NCBI GenBank assembly: GCA_934364795.1
Contig: CAKRMK010000059.1
Location: 1 to 7,986, forward strand
DNA length: 7,986 nt
Origin: an uncultured Blautia sp.
GTDB lineage: Bacteria > Bacillota > Clostridia > Lachnospirales > Lachnospiraceae
Direction: 5' to 3'
Shown here: piece after piece, positions 5,244 to 7,986 of the stretch
How positions within the stretch are numbered: the stretch's first letter is position 1
How the letters are laid out: each line of letters begins with the position of its first letter
Translations under genes and position numbers: made by a program
The notes under the pieces: generated by a model
What the model saw: only the letters and a program-made list of their open reading frames with translations
Databases searched by the model: none
Told to the model about the DNA's origin: nothing

Positions 5244-6153
5244 ACTTTACACCGCCCAGGAAGTGGCAGATAAACTTCAGATAAAAAAGACAACTGTTTA
5301 TGAATTGATCAAGCGTGGAGAATTATACTCTTCCAAGGTAGGAAAGCAGCTTCGGATCAGCGATCTGCAGTTAAAGCAATATCTGGAACGAACCGGTTCT
5401 GCTTCCAGTCTGCAAGTTCCGGAGCTTCCACCGGAAAGCTCTCTTTTAAAAAGGGATTATCTGCTTCATTCCAGCGGTCTTATCCTCTGCGGCCAGTTTT
5501 CTCCTGCCCTTGAGCTTCTGATCAGTCAGATGTCCATTCATCCACAGGGAATTCCAGTACTTCAGTCCTTTATGAACAGCTACAACAGCCTTTATTCTTT
5601 ATATTTTAAAAAGGCTCATATTGCCTGTGCCAGCCTTCCAAAGGACCATATCCGCAGCCTTGTTCCCAGTACTGCTTTGTCTGCACTTTGCCTTTATGAA
5701 TATTCTATAGGCTTTTATGTGCCATCCAAAAATCCGCAGGGAATCACATGCCTTGACGATCTTACCACAGGAAAAATCACCATTGCAAACCGTGAAAAAG
5801 GCAGCACTCCAAGAATTTATCTGGATCATTTTCTTCTTGAAAATCATATTTCACCAGCTACGATTCCGGGATATCATACAGAACTTGTATCTGACATTTC
5901 CACAGCTGCAGCCGTAGCAAATCACAAAGCAGATACGGCACTTGGCGATGACTATGCTGCACATCAGTCCGGTTTCCTGGATTTTATTCCATTGAAAAGC
6001 CTACCTATGTATCTGGTCATGGAAACAGAATCCCTTTCGCAGCCTGGATTTACTGCACTTATGGAAATTGTCCGCTCCGAGGACTTCCGCACGATCCTGA
6101 AGGGACAGACCGGATACGATGTGTCATACACCGGAGAATTGATTTCTTTATAA
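5236..6153 (+). CDS. HTH (excisionase-type) regulator with PBP-like molybdate-sensing domain
   Basis: This 305-residue protein joins two domains. Residues 3-52 (YTAQEVADKLQIKKTTVYELIKRGEL, then KVGKQLRIS) form an excisionase/MerR-like helix-turn-helix (HTH_17 type). Residues about 74-300 match the PBP-like superfamily domain (PF12727 type): LCGQFSPALELL (84-95), GFYVPSKNPQGI (159-170), the conserved NREKGSTPR (185-193) and ALGDDYAA (235-242). There is no signal peptide, so this binding-protein fold is cytoplasmic. From context it most likely senses molybdate or tungstate and controls mop and modABC. That is inference; this architecture replaces classical ModE. The ATG at 5236 is chosen with GGTGGG upstream; TTG at 5233 is an alternative one codon earlier. 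It is followed by a strong terminator. Confidence 0.85.
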   Translation: MNKLYTAQEVADKLQIKKTTVYELIKRGELYSSKVGKQLRISDLQLKQYLERTGSASSLQVPELPPESSLLKRDYLLHSSGLILCGQFSPALELLISQMSIHPQGIPVLQSFMNSYNSLYSLYFKKAHIACASLPKDHIRSLVPSTALSALCLYEYSIGFYVPSKNPQGITCLDDLTTGKITIANREKGSTPRIYLDHFLLENHISPATIPGYHTELVSDISTAAAVANHKADTALGDDYAAHQSGFLDFIPLKSLPMYLVMETESLSQPGFTALMEIVRSEDFRTILKGQTGYDVSYTGELISL

Positions 6154-6160
6154 AAGTAAC

Positions 6161-6227
6161 AAAAATGCTTCCAGGTCAATCAAGCAAAACCTTGTATAGC
6201 TTTGTTTTTGACTTTGGAAGCATTTTT
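6161..6227. terminator. Bidirectional terminator between regulator and MATE gene
   Basis: Perfect 12-bp arms (6161-6172 and 6216-6227) begin with five A and end with five T, so both strands have a U-ending stem. Inner pairing of GTCAA (6174-6178) with TTGAC (6208-6212) extends the stem. It lies 7 bp past the regulator stop and 26 bp past the stop of the convergent MATE gene, and serves both. Confidence 0.92.
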
Positions 6228-6253
6228 ATCTCCAGTAAGTGCAAAATGTGATA

Positions 6254-7669
6254 TTAAGAACGTTCAGAAACAATATTCTGCATCCACACGCCTTTTTTCA
6301 CCAGCACAAATCCTACGATACATTTCAGAATATCTCCTATCTGCACCATAGTAAACACTACAAGGACATGAAGTCCTGTAAAGCGGCTAAGGCAATATGC
6401 AATAGGAACACTTACACACCATACAAACACACTGTCAAACAGGAAGGTAATAATCGTTTTTCCTCCTGAACGAAGAGTAAAATATGCTGCATGTAAAAAG
6501 GCATTCTGTGGCATAAAAACAGCCATGATCATTATAAAATACTTCGCCAGCTCCCTTGCGTCCTGATTAGTCTTATATAATCTTGGAAAAAATGGTGCAA
6601 CGATCAACATAACAATAGCAACACCAGTACAGCACATTACAGAAAACGCAATCATCTTGTTATCTGTATCTCTGGCTTTCTTCATATCTCCGGCTCCCAA
6701 AAGCTGTCCGACTACAATCGCAACAGAATCTCCAAGTGCAATAAATACTACATTGAATACATTATTGATCGTATTGGCAATATTCTGTGCCGCAACCACA
6801 TTCAATCCACGAACAGAATAGCACTGTGTCAGAATAGCCATGCCAGCCGCCCATAAAGTTTCGTTTAATAAAAGAGGGGTTCCCTTTATTAAAATCTTTC
6901 TGGTAAGAGCAGCCGGTACTTTCAGAGTGCGGTATAGCCCCTTCGCAAAGGGCATTTTATCAGTATGGGTATGCGTCCATGCAATGACAATTGCAACTTC
7001 CACATAACGGGAAATAACGGTTGCAATTGCAGCTCCCCGAACTCCTAATTCTGGAAAACCAAATTTACCATAGATAAGAAGATAATTAAATACAAGATTC
7101 ACAAGTACAGCAGTCACACCAGCTTTCATCGGCGGAACTGTCTCGCCACACTCACGCAAAGTACTGGAATATACCTGACTGATCATAAATGGCGGCAGAC
7201 CAATAAGCATAATCCATAAATATTGCATTCCGTATTTGCTTGTAGCAGACAGGGCTTCAGCACTTCCCTCTCCTTTGAGATACATCCCGATCAAAGCTTC
7301 TCCGGATGAAATCAGAAGCAACACTGTGATAATCGTAAGTATGATCACAAGCCACAATTTATACCTGAAAGTCTGTCGTACTCCCTCATGGTCTTTCTGT
7401 CCAGCATACTGTGCCGTAAAAATTCCCGCTCCGGACACACCACCAAACAGGCAGAGATTATACACAAACAGAAGCTGATTTACAATTGCAGCTCCGGACA
7501 TCTGTTCTGTACCGATTCTTCCAATCATAATATTATCCAAAAGACTTACAAAATTCGTGATACCATTCTGTATCATAATTGGAATTGCAATTGCTAGTAC
7601 CATCTTGTAAAAAGCCCGGTCTCCAAGAAATTTCTTTCGAAAACCAGCCTTATTTACCGTATTTCCCAT
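6254..7669 (-). CDS. MATE-family multidrug/toxin efflux transporter
   Basis: This 471-residue polytopic membrane protein has about 12 hydrophobic segments in two similar halves, as in the NorM/MepA/DinF superfamily. MATE proteins expel cationic drugs or metabolites using a Na+ or H+ gradient. N-half features: PIMIQNGITNFVSLLDNIMIG (about 30-50), then SGAGIFTAQYAGQKD. C-half counterpart: GTPLLLNETLWAAGMAIL, then SVAIVVGQLLGAGDMKKARD, reflecting the internal duplication. Length is normal for the family. ATG 7669 has GGGGGAG 9 nt upstream; another ATG between them is out of frame. Substrate cannot be inferred. It is monocistronic in view, without an adjacent regulator gene, but with repeat motifs in its promoter region. 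Confidence 0.93.
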   Translation of the reverse strand: MGNTVNKAGFRKKFLGDRAFYKMVLAIAIPIMIQNGITNFVSLLDNIMIGRIGTEQMSGAAIVNQLLFVYNLCLFGGVSGAGIFTAQYAGQKDHEGVRQTFRYKLWLVIILTIITVLLLISSGEALIGMYLKGEGSAEALSATSKYGMQYLWIMLIGLPPFMISQVYSSTLRECGETVPPMKAGVTAVLVNLVFNYLLIYGKFGFPELGVRGAAIATVISRYVEVAIVIAWTHTHTDKMPFAKGLYRTLKVPAALTRKILIKGTPLLLNETLWAAGMAILTQCYSVRGLNVVAAQNIANTINNVFNVVFIALGDSVAIVVGQLLGAGDMKKARDTDNKMIAFSVMCCTGVAIVMLIVAPFFPRLYKTNQDARELAKYFIMIMAVFMPQNAFLHAAYFTLRSGGKTIITFLFDSVFVWCVSVPIAYCLSRFTGLHVLVVFTMVQIGDILKCIVGFVLVKKGVWMQNIVSERS

Positions 7670-7694
7670 CTTTCATTTCTCCCCCTTAACCTAT

Positions 7695-7723
7695 ACTATA
7701 CAAAAGCGAATGTATGTTCTTAA
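7695..7723 (-). promoter_or_regulatory. Proximal MATE promoter
   Basis: On the minus strand there is a -35 TTAAGA (7723-7718), a 17-bp spacer and -10 TATAGT (7700-7695). The start would be close to 7688, just ahead of the GGGGGAG ribosome binding site, giving a very short leader of about 20 nt. Confidence 0.55.
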
Positions 7724-7732
7724 ATTCGCAGC

Positions 7733-7754
7733 GTAGTAAGTATTACAGTACTAC
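7733..7754. promoter_or_regulatory. Inverted repeat GTAGTA-N10-TACTAC
   Basis: Six-base perfect arms lie directly upstream of the proximal MATE -35 and cover the -10 of the alternative distal promoter. A related inverted repeat is found 65 bp further upstream. Placement and duplication suggest operator sites for a regulator not encoded in the window. Confidence 0.45.
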
Positions 7755-7773
7755 ATATTTGCTAATATTGCAA
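7745..7773 (-). promoter_or_regulatory. Possible distal MATE promoter
   Basis: On the minus strand there is a -35 TTGCAA (7773-7768), a 17-bp spacer and -10 TACTGT (7750-7745). It is weaker in its -10 than the proximal candidate; one of the two may be inactive. Confidence 0.35.
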
Positions 7774-7793
7774 GAGTAAAATTTTTAACTTTT

Positions 7794-7812
7794 ATTTTTG
7801 TAGTACGCTCTG
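7794..7812 (+). repeat. Short dispersed repeat, copy C (core only)
   Basis: ATTTTTG followed by four variable bases and then ACGCTCTG; 16 of 19 positions match copy A at 1891-1909. It overlaps the distal TTGTAGTA/TACTACAA inverted repeat. Confidence 0.35.
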
Positions 7813-7822
7813 ACTACTACAA
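7798..7822. promoter_or_regulatory. Inverted repeat TTGTAGTA-N9-TACTACAA
   Basis: Perfect 8-base arms lie upstream of the distal promoter candidate for the MATE gene. The inner six bases are identical to the arms of the repeat at 7733-7754. It is a possible second operator, or part of a repeat element. Confidence 0.45.
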
Positions 7823-7839
7823 CTGAATTCTGAATTCAG
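7823..7839. repeat. 17-bp palindrome CTGAATTC-T-GAATTCAG
   Basis: Perfect 8-bp arms surround a single central T, abutting the preceding inverted repeat. No T-run follows it on either strand, so it is not a terminator. Its role is unknown. Confidence 0.5.
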
Positions 7840-7863
7840 GTAAAATCTCCCGCAAAGTGGGGC

Positions 7864-7901
7864 GTGCAGATTGCTGAAATAATTTTGTGGGCAGGCTCTG
7901 G
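7864..7901 (+). repeat. Short dispersed repeat, copy B
   Basis: It aligns without gaps to copy A (1873-1910) at 29 of 38 positions, with the same core GG(A)(C/G)GCTCTGG. It lies about 70 bp from the shorter copy C and in the same orientation. Confidence 0.4.
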
Positions 7902-7915
7902 AGTTTCTAAGCAAC

Positions 7916-7945
7916 AAAAAAACGATAACCTGACCGGCTACCGTT
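7916..7945 (-). terminator. Intrinsic terminator of a unit entering from the right
   Basis: On the minus strand, AACGGTAGCC (7945-7936) pairs with GGTTATCGTT (7930-7921) over 10 bp with two G·U pairs and a 5-nt loop. A run of seven T (7922-7916) overlaps the stem end. On the plus strand the wobbles would be A×C mismatches, so orientation is clear. The terminated gene lies beyond 7986. Confidence 0.85.
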
Positions 7946-7986
7946 TCCTTTCCTGTACCTTCAAAACTACATACATGCTTTTTCCT
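7946..7986 (-). other. 3' trailer of an off-window leftward transcript
   Basis: This is non-coding sequence ahead of the minus-strand terminator. The plus-strand segment 7964-7984 (TACCTTCAAAACTACATACA) resembles sequence that flanks or separates rRNA genes in many Firmicutes, where such segments form processing stems. The unit to the right may therefore be an rRNA or tRNA operon. That is a guess from memory of such spacers; no rRNA gene sequence is present in the window. Confidence 0.3.

Noticed and set aside
1..7986. CRISPR array, integrase or intact transposase
   Set aside because: No regularly spaced repeats and no recombinase or transposase motif in any of the translated frames. The excisionase-like HTH in the regulator is part of a larger fused protein and not a phage Xis.

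Overview
The window looks like chromosomal DNA from a low-to-mid GC, Gram-positive anaerobe of the Clostridia, most likely Lachnospiraceae. This is inferred from family-level protein features (a long EpsC-type serine acetyltransferase, and a Mop gene joined to an HTH/PBP-like regulator), strong GAGG-type ribosome binding sites and AT-rich intergenic DNA. No database search was possible, so genus is not called.

Left part (1-2015): a tRNA-Gly(UCC) gene on the minus strand with a strong promoter and an A-rich upstream element. Next comes cysE on the minus strand, followed at its 3' end by a long hairpin that pairs well only in minus-strand RNA. The cysE promoter is back to back with that of tRNA-Ser(CGA), and a structurally weak but complete tRNA-Trp(CCA) with its own promoter and a strong terminator follows. 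About 260 bp of non-coding DNA with faint decayed-ORF traces leads to a long imperfect hairpin.

Centre (2016-6240): a molybdate (or tungstate) locus. modA-modB-modC run leftward from a perfect-consensus promoter; modB and modC overlap in a TAATG junction. Divergently, mop (a molbindin) overlaps a gene for a protein that joins an excisionase-type HTH to a PBP-like domain. The simplest reading is uptake (ModABC), intracellular oxyanion storage (Mop) and sensing (HTH-PBP regulator) in one self-contained module. Candidate control sites lie in the shared 316-bp intergenic region. ModA is unusual in lacking a lipobox cysteine. A bidirectional terminator with 12-bp arms closes the rightward operon.

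Right part (6254-7986): a MATE-family efflux transporter on the minus strand. Upstream of it is a repeat-rich 317-bp region with two spaced GTAGTA/TACTAC inverted repeats, a 17-bp palindrome and two relatives of a short repeat also seen near position 1890. A minus-strand terminator at the extreme right belongs to a unit lying beyond the window. No phage, CRISPR array or intact insertion sequence was seen.
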